From Cyclobacteriaceae bacterium (GTDB lineage: Bacteria > Bacteroidota > Bacteroidia > Cytophagales > Cyclobacteriaceae): a DNA stretch of 64,000 nt. This document shows positions 8,812 through 18,304 of the stretch, piece after piece (positions within the stretch are counted from its first letter, which is position 1; every line of letters begins with the position of its first letter). The notes beneath the pieces are model-generated. The model was not told the origin of the DNA. It did no database searches and was given only the letters and a program-made list of their open reading frames with translations. The stretch is from NCBI GenBank assembly GCA_016787755.1, contig JAEUUA010000023.1:298613-362612 (forward strand). The letters run 5' to 3'. The position numbers and the translations under genes are program-made.

Positions 8812-9684
8812 ATGCTTCAGTACAAAAACTCTCCCATTATCGAATTGAAGTTGAGGATATTTGAAGAAGCGAATGTACGGGTATTAGTAAAATGCGAGTA
8901 CCTAAATCACCCATTCATATCGGGTAATAAATGGTGGAAACTTAAATACAATCTCGAAGCTGCTACCAAACGCGATCATAAAACAATACTCACTTTTGGA
9001 GGTGCTTATTCAAACCACATTTATGCTACGGCTGCTGCTGCTCGCGAACTAGGATTAAAATCAATTGGAATAATTCGTGGTGAGGAAACGCTTCCATTAA
9101 ATCCAACCCTTTCTTTTGCTAAAGAATGTGGAATGGAACTTCATTATGTCTCGCGCGAAATGTATCGCACCAAAAATGAAGAGTCATTTCTTCAAAAGCT
9201 AAAAGACCAGTATGGTGATTTTTACCTTATCCCCGAAGGCGGCACCAACGAATTAGCGGTAAAAGGTGTAAAGGAGTTTGCTCAATCTTTAAATCAGGAA
9301 GCCGAGTTTGATTATCTGTGTTTGCCTGTAGGCACGGGTGGAACCATGGCGGGGATTATTGAAGGGTTGGACAAGTCAAAGCAGGTTCTTGGTTTTGTTT
9401 CCCTAAAAGGCGGTCAATTCCTTGAACATGAAATTCAAATCTATACAAGAAGAAAAAATTTCAATCTACTGCATGATTACCATTTTGGTGGGTATGGAAA
9501 AATGACTCAATCATTAACTGACTTTACAAATCAGTTTGAAAAAGATAATTCCGTTCAATTAGATCCAGTATATACGTCTAAGATGATGCTTGGCGTTTTT
9601 GATTTAGCGAGAGATGGATTCTTTAAAAAAGATTCAATTGTTATGATTCTCCATACGGGTGGACTGCAAGGAAGACCCCAATAA
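8812..9684 (+). CDS. ACC deaminase / D-cysteine desulfhydrase-family PLP enzyme
   Basis: A 290-residue cytosolic fold-type II PLP enzyme. The SGNKWWKLKYN motif (38-48) supplies the PLP lysine, and GGAYSNH (63-69) carries the Ser-Asn-His that binds the substrate carboxylate and cofactor. PVGTGGTMAG is the phosphate-binding glycine loop and LHTGGLQG is the C-terminal signature. Members deaminate 1-aminocyclopropane-1-carboxylate or eliminate sulfide from D-cysteine; the motifs do not separate the two, though D-cysteine desulfhydrase is the commoner activity outside plant-associated bacteria. It is shorter than the roughly 330-residue enterobacterial enzyme, as usual for the bacteroidete branch. 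It stands alone and faces the UPF0316 gene. Confidence 0.85.
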   Translation: MLQYKNSPIIELKLRIFEEANVRVLVKCEYLNHPFISGNKWWKLKYNLEAATKRDHKTILTFGGAYSNHIYATAAAARELGLKSIGIIRGEETLPLNPTLSFAKECGMELHYVSREMYRTKNEESFLQKLKDQYGDFYLIPEGGTNELAVKGVKEFAQSLNQEAEFDYLCLPVGTGGTMAGIIEGLDKSKQVLGFVSLKGGQFLEHEIQIYTRRKNFNLLHDYHFGGYGKMTQSLTDFTNQFEKDNSVQLDPVYTSKMMLGVFDLARDGFFKKDSIVMILHTGGLQGRPQ

Positions 9685-9704
9685 GATAATTAGTGGAAAG
9701 AATT

Positions 9705-10313
9705 TTAACTTCTTATCACCCCTCGCAACCACGTAAACACTCTTAGCCCACCATGATCTTGCGGGATAGAGCCAGTCTCCGCGGCAGCTTTAACTCGCTC
9801 TACCGTATAGAAAGCCGAAGGAATAAGCTCTTTTAATTTATTAAGTACTTCGTCTAACCGATCGCGTTCAAGCACGGTGAAAATAAGATTCTCATGACCA
9901 TCGGGCCCCTCAGCAATTACTTTTGTGAACCGAAGGTTATTGGTATTGAGATACTGAATCAGCTCCAGTACTTCTTTCCGGGTAATGATTCGAACAATTA
10001 CTTTTCCATAGGCGATTTTCTCTTCAATCAACATTCCTACAAAAATTCCTGAAGCAAACCCTGCCGGGTAGGCAACATAACACACCCAATTATCGAGCTG
10101 TTTAAAAATTTGACTAATGGCCATCAACCAAATAAACGATTCAAAAAATCCAAGGATAGTAGAGGTATACCGTCTTCCGCCCAACATATAAATAATACGA
10201 ATCGTATTTATTGATACATCACAAATACGGGCAAGGAAAATTAGCAACGGTAAAAGCAGAAAGCTGTAAACCTCTATGGAAAGACCAAGTGTATCAGTAA
10301 AAAACGATTCCAT
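9705..10313 (-). CDS. UPF0316 membrane protein (DUF5698 + DUF2179)
   Basis: A 202-residue protein with three hydrophobic segments in the first 100 residues, including the family signature RICDVSINTIRI and a GGRR turn, followed by a soluble DUF2179 domain (about 110-175). DUF2179 is a small alpha/beta ligand-binding-like module also found at the end of YitT-type transporters. The biochemical role is unknown. The ATG follows the radA stop by two bases, so it is almost certainly in a radA operon. Confidence 0.85.
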   Translation of the reverse strand: MESFFTDTLGLSIEVYSFLLLPLLIFLARICDVSINTIRIIYMLGGRRYTSTILGFFESFIWLMAISQIFKQLDNWVCYVAYPAGFASGIFVGMLIEEKIAYGKVIVRIITRKEVLELIQYLNTNNLRFTKVIAEGPDGHENLIFTVLERDRLDEVLNKLKELIPSAFYTVERVKAAAETGSIPQDHGGLRVFTWLRGVIRS

Positions 10314-10315
10314 AT

Positions 10316-11698
10316 CTATTTAAATAAATCTTGAAATACTTCTGCCAGCTTGCCAAAAGACTTCACCTCAATTTTAGTTTTAGTAAGGTCCAATGATTTC
10401 TTACTGTATTTTGAAATATAGATTTTCTCGAACCCCAATTTCTCGGCTTCCGAAATGCGTTGATCAATTCGATTCACCGCCCGAAGTTCTCCCCCCAATC
10501 CAACTTCAGCAGCAAAACAAATTTTATCGCTTACCGATATTTCTTCCATGGAAGAGATAACAGAAATACAAAGCGCTAAATCAATAGCAGGGTCTTCTAC
10601 ATAAATTCCCCCTGCCATATTCACAAACACATCTTGTGTCCCCATTCTAAATCCACACCGTTTTTCCAACACGGCCAGCAACATGTTTAATCGTTTCTGA
10701 TCAAAGCCTGTGGGGGTTCGTTGTGGTGTACCATACGATGCGGGGCTCACTAAGGATTGAATCTCAATTAACAATGGCCTGTTGCCTTCAATGGTGGCAC
10801 CAATGGTGGCTCCACTTACCTGCCCGTCTTTTTGGGAAATTAAAATTTCCGAAGGGTTGGATACTTCCCTCAGTCCATTACCAAGCATTTCATAAATGCC
10901 GATTTCAGATGTCGATCCAAATCTGTTTTTTGTAGTGCGTAATATGCGATACGCTAAATGACGGTCGCCTTCAAATTGTAGCACAGTGTCCACCATGTGT
11001 TCAAGAACTTTTGGCCCTGCCAGCATCCCATCTTTTGTAATGTGCCCCACCAGAAAAACAGGGGTGTTGGTCTCTTTGGCAAACTTCATCAATTCAGCGG
11101 CACATTGGCGCACCTGACCAATACTTCCCGCAGCCGACTCAAGCATGTGCGAGTGCAGTGTTTGAATTGAATCAATAATAATCAGATTGGGTTCAAGGGC
11201 CTCGATTGCTTGAAAAATGTTTTTAGTAGAAGTCTCCGCCAGCATATAGAAATTCTCATAACCACTTGTAGGCTTAGTTGAGAGACGCTCGGCCCTCATT
11301 TTAATTTGCTGTTCGCTCTCTTCTCCTGAGACGTAGAGTATTTTTGCCTTCCGGAGGGAAAGCCCCAGTTGAAGCATGAGGGTGGATTTGCCAATACCCG
11401 GTTCGCCTCCAATCAAAATGAGAGACCCTGGCACAATTCCTCCACCAAGTACCCGGTTCAACTCCTGATCCGGAGTTGAAATTCGGATCTCTCCCGCAGA
11501 TTCAATTTCATTGAGTGTTTTGGGCTTGCTGACTTTGCTTTTTGACTCTTGCCGCCACGCATTTTTATCAGCTTCATTTTTTGAAACAATTTCTTCTACA
11601 AAACTATTCCAGGACAGGCAGGAAGGGCATTTTCCAATCCACTTTGGGGATTCGTAGCCACAACTTTGGCAGAAGAAAAGAGTTTTGGATTTGGCCAA
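10316..11698 (-). CDS. radA: DNA repair protein RadA (Sms)
   Basis: A 460-residue RecA-like ATPase that drives branch migration at recombination intermediates. In order: zinc finger C10-x2-C13 ... C24-x2-C27, Walker A GEPGIGKST (98-106), the RadA-specific KNRFG motif near residue 257, and a C-terminal Lon-like domain (about 285-455). The start is a TTG at 11698. Only four codons separate it from an in-frame stop and none is ATG or GTG, and the zinc finger begins at residue 10, so no later Met is possible. A perfect -7 element (11726-11733) lies 27 bases upstream. It is followed by the UPF0316 gene. Confidence 0.95.
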   Translation of the reverse strand: MAKSKTLFFCQSCGYESPKWIGKCPSCLSWNSFVEEIVSKNEADKNAWRQESKSKVSKPKTLNEIESAGEIRISTPDQELNRVLGGGIVPGSLILIGGEPGIGKSTLMLQLGLSLRKAKILYVSGEESEQQIKMRAERLSTKPTSGYENFYMLAETSTKNIFQAIEALEPNLIIIDSIQTLHSHMLESAAGSIGQVRQCAAELMKFAKETNTPVFLVGHITKDGMLAGPKVLEHMVDTVLQFEGDRHLAYRILRTTKNRFGSTSEIGIYEMLGNGLREVSNPSEILISQKDGQVSGATIGATIEGNRPLLIEIQSLVSPASYGTPQRTPTGFDQKRLNMLLAVLEKRCGFRMGTQDVFVNMAGGIYVEDPAIDLALCISVISSMEEISVSDKICFAAEVGLGGELRAVNRIDQRISEAEKLGFEKIYISKYSKKSLDLTKTKIEVKSFGKLAEVFQDLFK

Positions 11699-11725
11699 TA
11701 GGATTACGTCTTATTTGAAGAGATT

Positions 11726-11733
11726 CAAAAGTA
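11726..11733 (-). promoter_or_regulatory. -7 promoter element of radA
   Basis: The minus strand reads TACTTTTG, an exact TAnnTTTG match, 27 bases upstream of the TTG start. No clear -33 element was found. Confidence 0.55.
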
Positions 11734-11764
11734 CTATATAGAGATTAAAGTATGCAGTAAATTT

Positions 11765-12472
11765 TCACTGGGGGAGCAAGTCCCAACCATCTGCAGTCCA
11801 AATATTCCATGCACTGATCCAGGCAATACGAGTGAATCCTGTGTCGCTCGTATAAATATATGTGTAACCATGACCATCGAAAGACATTTCAGTATAATCG
11901 AAATAATTTGAAAGGGAATCGAAGTGCTCTCCAAACTGAGTATAGTTAATGGTATAGGCGGACCAAATATCGGTTCTATGATCAAAAATTGGAAGGCAGT
12001 TCTTGTTCTCAATTTTATCTGAACCCACAATCGGAAAAGTGAGGTTGTTTCCAACTGGAGAGAAATGAATACTGCTTCCTTCAGGTAAATTAAAATGGAT
12101 GGAATCAGCACCTATCTGCATATAGTGCGTCACAATTGTGGTATCGTTAAGAGTTAAATTGGAAATAGATCCACTCAACATAAACTCTTTTAATATCCAT
12201 TTATTAGAAACCTTTCCGGTAACCGCGAAAACCAATGTATCGTTTCTGTAACTGAATTCAGGCTCACCTGAATTCAGTGTTTTCCTAACTACAAATCTTA
12301 GGTAGTAATTTCGCTGGCCTATTTGGGGATTATCGAAAGTTACCCTTCCAAGGTTAGGCAATCCTTCTAGTGGGGATTTAAAAGCAATCCTTTTTGATAG
12401 AGAAGGGGTTTCACTTACACAACCCGCGCATATGGCTAGCGAAAGGAGAAACAATTTAATTCGCTCAATCAT
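11765..12472 (-). CDS. Hypothetical secreted lipoprotein
   Basis: About 235 residues from the ATG at 12472; the same frame has an earlier ATG at 12499, but the second gives a normal signal peptide (MIERIK, then a hydrophobic core, then ICAGC). The Cys in AGC is a plausible though imperfect lipobox. The mature part is beta-rich, with many Thr, Asn and Ser residues. I recognise no domain. It has two separate Trp-containing segments near the C-terminus (WSAYTINYTQF and IWTADGWDLL). The gene ends 31 bases before the radA -7 element. It may be lineage-specific. Confidence 0.65.
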   Translation of the reverse strand: MIERIKLFLLSLAICAGCVSETPSLSKRIAFKSPLEGLPNLGRVTFDNPQIGQRNYYLRFVVRKTLNSGEPEFSYRNDTLVFAVTGKVSNKWILKEFMLSGSISNLTLNDTTIVTHYMQIGADSIHFNLPEGSSIHFSPVGNNLTFPIVGSDKIENKNCLPIFDHRTDIWSAYTINYTQFGEHFDSLSNYFDYTEMSFDGHGYTYIYTSDTGFTRIAWISAWNIWTADGWDLLPQ

Positions 12473-12647
12473 TAAACTAATATACAGGCTTAAATACAAC
12501 TAAAAGATACGTTACTAAACCATTAAAATTTTCCACCATACAGTTTTTGGAAAAGTAATATTTTGACAAAAACCTTACATGTAGCAAAAGTAAACTTTAA
12601 GGTTGGGCAAAAAATAAATAAGAAATAATATAAATTTCAAAGATGCC

Positions 12648-12655
12648 TAATTTCA
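12648..12655 (+). promoter_or_regulatory. Possible -7 element of the first DUF3857 gene
   Basis: TAATTTCA differs from TAnnTTTG only in its last two fixed bases, and lies six bases before the ATG at 12662. The position resembles other close-to-start elements in this window, but the match is weak. Confidence 0.25.
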
Positions 12656-12661
12656 ATCTAT

Positions 12662-14680
12662 ATGAAGCTATTCCATTTTTTACTGTGCTCCATCTTATCT
12701 GTTGGACTGTTATATGGTCAAAAACCACCCATCAAGTTTGGTGATATTTCTATAGAGGACTTAAAAATGAAATCTTATGAAAAAGATTCTTCTGCTGCAG
12801 CGGTTGTATTGGCCGATTATGGTGAATCTATCATTGAATACAACCAAGGCAAGGAAGAATTCGAAATAAAATTCGAACGCATTCAGCGAATTAAAATATT
12901 TACCAAAGATGGGCTTGAACATGCAAATTTTACAATCCCCTTGTATCATTCAGGTGGTGATAGTGAGAAACTAGCGGGTTTAAAAGCGGCCACCTATAAT
13001 CTCGAAAACGGAAAAGTAGTTGAAACAAAAATGAAAAATGATGGGGTTTTTAAAGAGAAATTTGATTCTAACATTGATATTACTAAAGTAACGCTCCCTA
13101 ATGTTAGAGAAGGATCAATCGTTGAAATTACCTACAAAGTGAATTCCGATTTTCTCTTCAATTTTCAAGATTGGGAGTTTCAAAGTACCATACCAATCGT
13201 TTTAAGTGAATATCGGGCAAGAATTCCAGAATACTTCAACTATGATAAATACATGCAAGGGTATGTTGTGCTTGATGTAAATGAACAAACACAAACACCT
13301 GGGTCAATAAATTTTGTTACAAGAGAAAGGGAAGGCGATCGGAATGTTCAAACTACATTCACCCAACAAAAAATAGAATTTCAGGAGAAACGATTCCGTT
13401 GGGTAGCTAAAAACGTACCGGCATTCAAAGCAGAACCCTATATAACCTCAAGCAGAGATTACACATCAAAAATAAATTTCGAATTGGCTTATACTCAATT
13501 TCCTAACAGTCCGATTAAACGTTATATGGGCAGTTGGGACGATATTAATAAACAATATGCGGAGAGTGACGATTTTTTTGGCGTTGTTTCAGGAAATGGG
13601 TACTTGAAAAAAACAGCTGATGAAATAACAGCCGGCATTACTGACTCAGAACAGAAATTGATTGCCCTTACAAATTACGTTAAGCAGAATGTAGCATGGG
13701 ACGGCACCAGTCGAAAATTCTCGTCACAAAATCCTCGGAAAACGTTAGATGAAAAAAAAGGGAGTTCAGCAGATATTAATCTTCTATTAGCCTCACTGCT
13801 GGACAAAGCAGGGTTCTCAGTTTATCCTGTTTTAACAAGTACGCGAGATCATGGTTTTATTCGTGAAGCAACCCCGGTTTCTTCACAATTCAATTATGTT
13901 ATTTGCATGGTAGCTTTTGATAACAAATCCATGCTTCTTGATGCCACAGAAAAGCTCTTGCCAATAGGCATGCTTCCTGAACGCTGCCTAAATGGGAGTG
14001 GATTTGCCGTATCTAAAAGTGGATACAAGTGGGTTCCCCTTCAATCCAAGACAAAGTCTAAAATTACTGTTAACGCAGACTTAACATTAACTACTTCAGC
14101 TGACTTAACAGGTAAACTACAAATTGACCGGAGCGGATATGATGCCCTGGCGTGTCGTAAAAAATATTTCTCCAAGGATGAGGCCGAGTATGTAAAAGAT
14201 TTTGTTGGTAGTCGTTCGTGGGAGATAACCAAGACGGAAATTGTAAACGCGAAGGAAATTCATCAACCGATTAAAGAAAAATATGAATTGGCTGTGAGTG
14301 AACACATCATGGCAGCCGGCAATGTTTACTATTTAAATCCTTTACTTTTGTATCGTATCAGTGAAAATCCTTTCAAGTTGGAAAATCGCGAATATCCAGT
14401 AGATTTTAGCAGTCCATTTGAACGGATATTTATGTGTCGCATAACATTACCTGAGGGATTTTTAGTGGATGAACTCCCACAGGCTAAAGTAATGGTACTA
14501 CCGGAAAATGCGGGTCGTTATACATACAGCGTAACACAAGCAGGCAACGTGTTAAATATTGTTAGTAATTTTCAAATTAATAAAAGCATTTTCGTCCAGG
14601 CAGAGTATCCAAATCTGCGAGAGTTCTATAACCAGGTGGTAGCTAAGCAAGCCGAGCAAGTTGTGTTAAAGAAAAAATAG
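12662..14680 (+). CDS. DUF3857 protein with a degenerate transglutaminase-like domain
   Basis: A 672-residue exported protein with a signal peptide ending near YGQ20. An N-terminal DUF3857 beta domain (about 45-260) is followed by a transglutaminase-like core (about 320-430) and a C-terminal beta domain. Aligned with the next gene, the catalytic Cys is Ser369 (in KGSSADINLLL), the His is Tyr412 (in FNYV), and only Asp427 (in LLDAT) remains. It is therefore expected to be inactive as a peptidase or transglutaminase and may bind a ligand or partner. Seven bases separate it from the intact paralogue, so the two are co-transcribed. Substrate unknown. Confidence 0.85.
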   Translation: MKLFHFLLCSILSVGLLYGQKPPIKFGDISIEDLKMKSYEKDSSAAAVVLADYGESIIEYNQGKEEFEIKFERIQRIKIFTKDGLEHANFTIPLYHSGGDSEKLAGLKAATYNLENGKVVETKMKNDGVFKEKFDSNIDITKVTLPNVREGSIVEITYKVNSDFLFNFQDWEFQSTIPIVLSEYRARIPEYFNYDKYMQGYVVLDVNEQTQTPGSINFVTREREGDRNVQTTFTQQKIEFQEKRFRWVAKNVPAFKAEPYITSSRDYTSKINFELAYTQFPNSPIKRYMGSWDDINKQYAESDDFFGVVSGNGYLKKTADEITAGITDSEQKLIALTNYVKQNVAWDGTSRKFSSQNPRKTLDEKKGSSADINLLLASLLDKAGFSVYPVLTSTRDHGFIREATPVSSQFNYVICMVAFDNKSMLLDATEKLLPIGMLPERCLNGSGFAVSKSGYKWVPLQSKTKSKITVNADLTLTTSADLTGKLQIDRSGYDALACRKKYFSKDEAEYVKDFVGSRSWEITKTEIVNAKEIHQPIKEKYELAVSEHIMAAGNVYYLNPLLLYRISENPFKLENREYPVDFSSPFERIFMCRITLPEGFLVDELPQAKVMVLPENAGRYTYSVTQAGNVLNIVSNFQINKSIFVQAEYPNLREFYNQVVAKQAEQVVLKKK

Positions 14681-14687
14681 ATTCATA

Positions 14688-16604
14688 ATGATGAAACAAA
14701 TATTTTCTGCAATCCTTTTGTTTATCATATCATCAGCTTATGCAGTCGATCCAAAATATCCGGTAACCACCATTCCGGCTGAATTAAAGGAAGGTACCGA
14801 TGTTGTGATTCGAAGCGAAGAAACCATATTTAAAATTATTTCAAAAAGTAAAGCAACCCTTCATGTTCATGAAGTTTACACCATCTTTAATGCGAAAGGG
14901 AAAGCCTATGCAACCGAAGTGGTCGGTTACGACAAATTAAGTCGCGTTGTAAATTTTGATGCTACAGCCTATGATGCTAGTGGCAAGCAAATTAAAAGGT
15001 TAAAAAACTCAGATATTTATGATCAAAGCTCTTTTGATGGATTTAGTCTTTACAGCGATAATCGATTAAAAGTTGCTGACCTAACCCAGGGTAGTTATCC
15101 TTATACGGTTGAATTTGATTACGAATTAGAATATAAATTTCTTTTCTATATCCCCACATTTGTAGTCTTGTCGCGCGAACGGGTTTCGCTAGAGCGGTCA
15201 CAGTACATGCTAGTATATCCTCCTGATTTAGCCCCTCGGGTTAAAGCACACAATTTGGATAACCTTAGTCCAAGCCAAGGAAAAACAAAGGACGGCTTTG
15301 AAACCCTGACCTGGAGTTTTGAAAAAATGCTCCCTTTGAAATTTGAATCTCTGGGGCCGCTTCACGAAGAATTATTCCCTCGCATTTCTGCAGCTCCCTC
15401 TCAATTTGCATATGAAGGGTATGAAGGGACCATGAATTCATGGAACGAATTTGGACAATGGATTTTATCCTTAAACAAAGGAAGAGACCAGTTGCCGGAA
15501 GAAACAAAAAATAAAATAAAATCGCTCACTGCTGATCTTAAAACAAATGAAGAAAAGATTAAGGCTGTTTATGAATATCTGCAAAGCAGGTCGCGATACG
15601 TAAGCATTCAATTAGGTATTGGTGGATTTCAACCCTTTGAAGCCAGTGTGGTGGATAAAACGGGTTATGGAGACTGCAAAGCACTTTCTAATTACACAGT
15701 TGCCTTGCTGGAAGCCGCGGGCATAAAAGCTAATTATACACTGATAAATGCAGGGAGAAATGAACCTTCCATGAAAACCGAATTTCCAAGTTCGCAATTC
15801 AATCACGTGGTAGTGGCCGTTCCGAATGGAGCTGACACCGTATGGTTAGAGTGCACCAGTCAGACTAATCCCTTTGGTTATATGGGTAGCTTCACAGGCG
15901 ATCGAAATGCCTTAATGATTACAGATACCGGTGCAAAAATTGTAAAAACTCCACGGTACGGAGCTGAACAAAATATTCAGGCTCGATCTGCTGAAGTAAT
16001 AATCGACAAAGCCGGAAACGCAAAGGCAACTGTTAAAACAACTTATTCAGGTCTTCAATATGAAAATGATGGCCTACATGCCATACTGAGTAACAACAGT
16101 GATGATCAGAAAAAATGGATTCAGGATAATACGCAAATACCTAGCTTCGATATAGCTTCTTTTTCTATGACAAATAGAAAAGATAAGATTCCTTCGGCTA
16201 CCGTAAATGTCAGTCTGGTTTTAAATCGGTTTGCTTCAGTAAGTGGTAAACGTATCTTTATAACACCTAATCTAATGAACAGGTCAACCTTCATTCCGGA
16301 AAAAATTGAGGTCAGAAAAACCACCGTGGTTAGACGAACTCCTTTTATTGATATAGACACTATTCGCTATCAAATCCCCGAAGAAATTTATCCGGAGTTT
16401 CTTCCTGAATCCGTAAAATTCATTTCGCGCTTTGGCGAGTATGAGGCCAGTTTCAAAATTGATCAGGGAAGGTTACTTTATGTGCGCAGAGTAAAAATGA
16501 AGAAGGGAGAGTTCCCGGCTGACTCGTACAATGAATTGATTGAATTTTATAAAAACATGAATAAGGCGGACAATACTAAAATAGTATTTGTTACAAAAAC
16601 CTGA
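14688..16604 (+). CDS. DUF3857 / transglutaminase-like protein with catalytic Cys and His
   Basis: A 638-residue exported protein with a signal peptide ending near SAYA19. DUF3857 spans about 40-235 and the transglutaminase-like core about 285-395. Cys330 (GYGDCKALS) and His373 (FNHVVV) are intact; the third catalytic position is Glu388 (WLECTS) rather than Asp. It may act as a cysteine peptidase or amidase in the periplasm. Two adjacent Mets (14688 and 14691) are both possible starts. It is the second gene of a two-gene unit with the degenerate paralogue and ends two bases from the convergent SDR gene. Confidence 0.87.
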   Translation: MMKQIFSAILLFIISSAYAVDPKYPVTTIPAELKEGTDVVIRSEETIFKIISKSKATLHVHEVYTIFNAKGKAYATEVVGYDKLSRVVNFDATAYDASGKQIKRLKNSDIYDQSSFDGFSLYSDNRLKVADLTQGSYPYTVEFDYELEYKFLFYIPTFVVLSRERVSLERSQYMLVYPPDLAPRVKAHNLDNLSPSQGKTKDGFETLTWSFEKMLPLKFESLGPLHEELFPRISAAPSQFAYEGYEGTMNSWNEFGQWILSLNKGRDQLPEETKNKIKSLTADLKTNEEKIKAVYEYLQSRSRYVSIQLGIGGFQPFEASVVDKTGYGDCKALSNYTVALLEAAGIKANYTLINAGRNEPSMKTEFPSSQFNHVVVAVPNGADTVWLECTSQTNPFGYMGSFTGDRNALMITDTGAKIVKTPRYGAEQNIQARSAEVIIDKAGNAKATVKTTYSGLQYENDGLHAILSNNSDDQKKWIQDNTQIPSFDIASFSMTNRKDKIPSATVNVSLVLNRFASVSGKRIFITPNLMNRSTFIPEKIEVRKTTVVRRTPFIDIDTIRYQIPEEIYPEFLPESVKFISRFGEYEASFKIDQGRLLYVRRVKMKKGEFPADSYNELIEFYKNMNKADNTKIVFVTKT

Positions 16605-16606
16605 TC

Positions 16607-17413
16607 TTATTCTAAGGGTGTGTTCACTTCTTTGCTCATGACAAAGTAAACCAATCGATCAGCCATAGAGGGCCACCACTTGTTTAGCCAAACTGCGATT
16701 TTCCCTTGTGCAGTTAAGACGAGTGTGCGCTTACGTTTTAACACAGCGATATAAATGTGATGAGCACATTCAGCCGCAGACATCATTTTTTCTTCTTGTC
16801 TGGGTGACTCCCCTTGAGCAGTTCCGTCCTTGATGAGCGCCCTTTTACGGATGTTTGAGGTTGTAAAACCTGGACACGCTGTAAGTACATGAACGCCTGT
16901 TTTTATTAATTCATTCCGCAGCACTTCCAGAAACCCATTTAATGCAAACTTGGAAGCCGAATAGCCGGTCCTGCCCGGCAATCCACGAAAACCAGCCACC
17001 GAGGAAATACCCACTACGGATCCTCTATTTTTTATTATTTCCGGAAGGCAATACTTGGTGGCATATAGTGCACCAAAGAAGTTTGTGTCCATTACTTTTC
17101 TTACAACCTCTAAATCAACTTCCGAAAATAGTGCTCGCATGGAGATGCCGGCATTATTGATTAGGATATCTATTGTGCCATACAACCGAATGGCCTCTGC
17201 TGCCATTGCCTTGTTATCCTGCTCATTGCCAACATCCGCGGCAAAGCCATGTATAAGAATATTCTTTTGTCGTAGTGCAATTACGGTCTTCTCAAGATCG
17301 CCCTGATTGCGTCCTGTGATGAGAACCTTTGCTCCCTCCGTTCCAAACTTCTCAGCCAATGCTCGTCCAATGCCTGAAGTACCTCCTGTAATAATGACTA
17401 CCTTATCTTTCAT
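16607..17413 (-). CDS. Short-chain dehydrogenase/reductase (SDR)
   Basis: A 268-residue cytosolic NAD(P)-dependent oxidoreductase with a Rossmann fold. It has TGGTSGIG for cofactor binding, NNAGIS, and the catalytic Ser and YSASK (Tyr-x3-Lys) in the usual spacing. The frame is open to an upstream ATG at 17443, but a perfect -7 promoter element (17426-17433) lies between the two Mets, so ATG 17413 (MKDKVVIITGG) is the supported start. The C-terminal tail contains a possible membrane-associating hydrophobic segment. The substrate cannot be named. It is divergent from the LpxL-like acyltransferase. Confidence 0.85.
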   Translation of the reverse strand: MKDKVVIITGGTSGIGRALAEKFGTEGAKVLITGRNQGDLEKTVIALRQKNILIHGFAADVGNEQDNKAMAAEAIRLYGTIDILINNAGISMRALFSEVDLEVVRKVMDTNFFGALYATKYCLPEIIKNRGSVVGISSVAGFRGLPGRTGYSASKFALNGFLEVLRNELIKTGVHVLTACPGFTTSNIRKRALIKDGTAQGESPRQEEKMMSAAECAHHIYIAVLKRKRTLVLTAQGKIAVWLNKWWPSMADRLVYFVMSKEVNTPLE

Positions 17414-17425
17414 CGTAATGCGTGG

Positions 17426-17433
17426 CAAAAGTA
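17426..17433 (-). promoter_or_regulatory. -7 promoter element of the SDR gene
   Basis: The minus strand reads TACTTTTG, an exact TAnnTTTG match, 12 bases upstream of the ATG at 17413. It lies downstream of the alternative ATG at 17443, which argues against the longer start. Confidence 0.6.
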
Positions 17434-17448
17434 ATGAAAACATTGTTT

Positions 17449-17456
17449 TATTTTTG
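17449..17456 (+). promoter_or_regulatory. -7 promoter element of the acyltransferase gene
   Basis: TATTTTTG matches the consensus exactly, with five bases (aattc) before the ATG at 17462. Transcription would start at about the A of the ATG, giving a leaderless mRNA. It shares a 50-base divergent region with the SDR promoter. Confidence 0.55.
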
Positions 17457-17461
17457 AATTC

Positions 17462-18304
17462 ATGATATTGCTTAGGCTCTTATCCTACCTCCCGTTTTGG
17501 GTACTTTATCTCTTTTCAGATTTTCTGTTTTTTGTTAGTTATCGGTTGGTTAGTTATCGCAAAAAAATTGTTCGAAACAACCTACAAAATTCATTTCCTA
17601 AAATGGGAGACAAACAACGGAAACAGATTGAAAAGCAATTCTACAAGGACTTGTGCGATTATGGTGTTGAAACGCTAAAACTTTTAACTATATCGGCCGA
17701 GGAATTAAAAAAGAGAATGGTCTATAAGAACCCTGAACTTGTTAAAGAATTCGCAACAGCAAATCAATCAATCCTTTTGCTAACCTCACATCAGTTTAAT
17801 TGGGAGTGGTTGCTCGCATCCGGGTGCCTGTATCTTCCGCTAGGGGTGGATTTTGTTTATCAAGAACAAAGTAACAAAACGTTCGATGCGTTTTCACTGG
17901 CCGGTCGAACACGGTTTGGGGCATTCCCCATTGAGCGAACACAAGTAGGACGCGAGGTGATCAAGAGAAAGAATATTTTGCGAGGGGTAGCTATTATGGC
18001 CGACCAATTTCCGGGGCACTCGAGTGATAAAAAACATTGGACTCAATTTCTCAATCAGAATACCGCTTTTTTCTTTGGACTTAGCCAGGTCGCCTATGTG
18101 ACGCAATATCCTGCTGTGTTTTACGGCATTCGAAAAATAAAGCGTGGCTACTACGAAGCCGAAGGATTTATTGTGTCAGTGCCTCCTTATGAAAAAGGAA
18201 GTCAACAAATTGTTGATGAGTATGCAAAAGCCGCAGAAAAAATTATTGAACGCTATCCATCCGGATGGTTGTGGTCGCACAACCGATGGAAAACAAGGGA
18301 CTAA
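17462..18304 (+). CDS. Lysophospholipid / lipid A acyltransferase (LpxL/HtrB-like)
   Basis: A 280-residue inner-membrane-associated acyltransferase that probably adds a secondary acyl chain to a lipid A precursor. The N-terminal hydrophobic segment (about 1-30) is the usual anchor, and the HX4E catalytic motif is SHQFNWEW near residue 103. RTRFG, MADQFPG and a C-terminal WLWSHNRWK match the LpxL family pattern. It is a little shorter than E. coli LpxL (about 306). Its last four bases overlap the stop of the convergent SNF2 gene. Confidence 0.85.
   Translation: MILLRLLSYLPFWVLYLFSDFLFFVSYRLVSYRKKIVRNNLQNSFPKMGDKQRKQIEKQFYKDLCDYGVETLKLLTISAEELKKRMVYKNPELVKEFATANQSILLLTSHQFNWEWLLASGCLYLPLGVDFVYQEQSNKTFDAFSLAGRTRFGAFPIERTQVGREVIKRKNILRGVAIMADQFPGHSSDKKHWTQFLNQNTAFFFGLSQVAYVTQYPAVFYGIRKIKRGYYEAEGFIVSVPPYEKGSQQIVDEYAKAAEKIIERYPSGWLWSHNRWKTRD

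Noticed and set aside
11734..12111. A minus-strand 125-codon frame overlapping the lipoprotein
   Set aside because: It lies in another frame of the same DNA, has no signal peptide or domain, and the 235-residue lipoprotein frame explains the region better.
17413..17443. The longer SDR start at 17443
   Set aside because: The -7 promoter element at 17426-17433 lies inside the extra segment, so transcription would begin after the upstream ATG.
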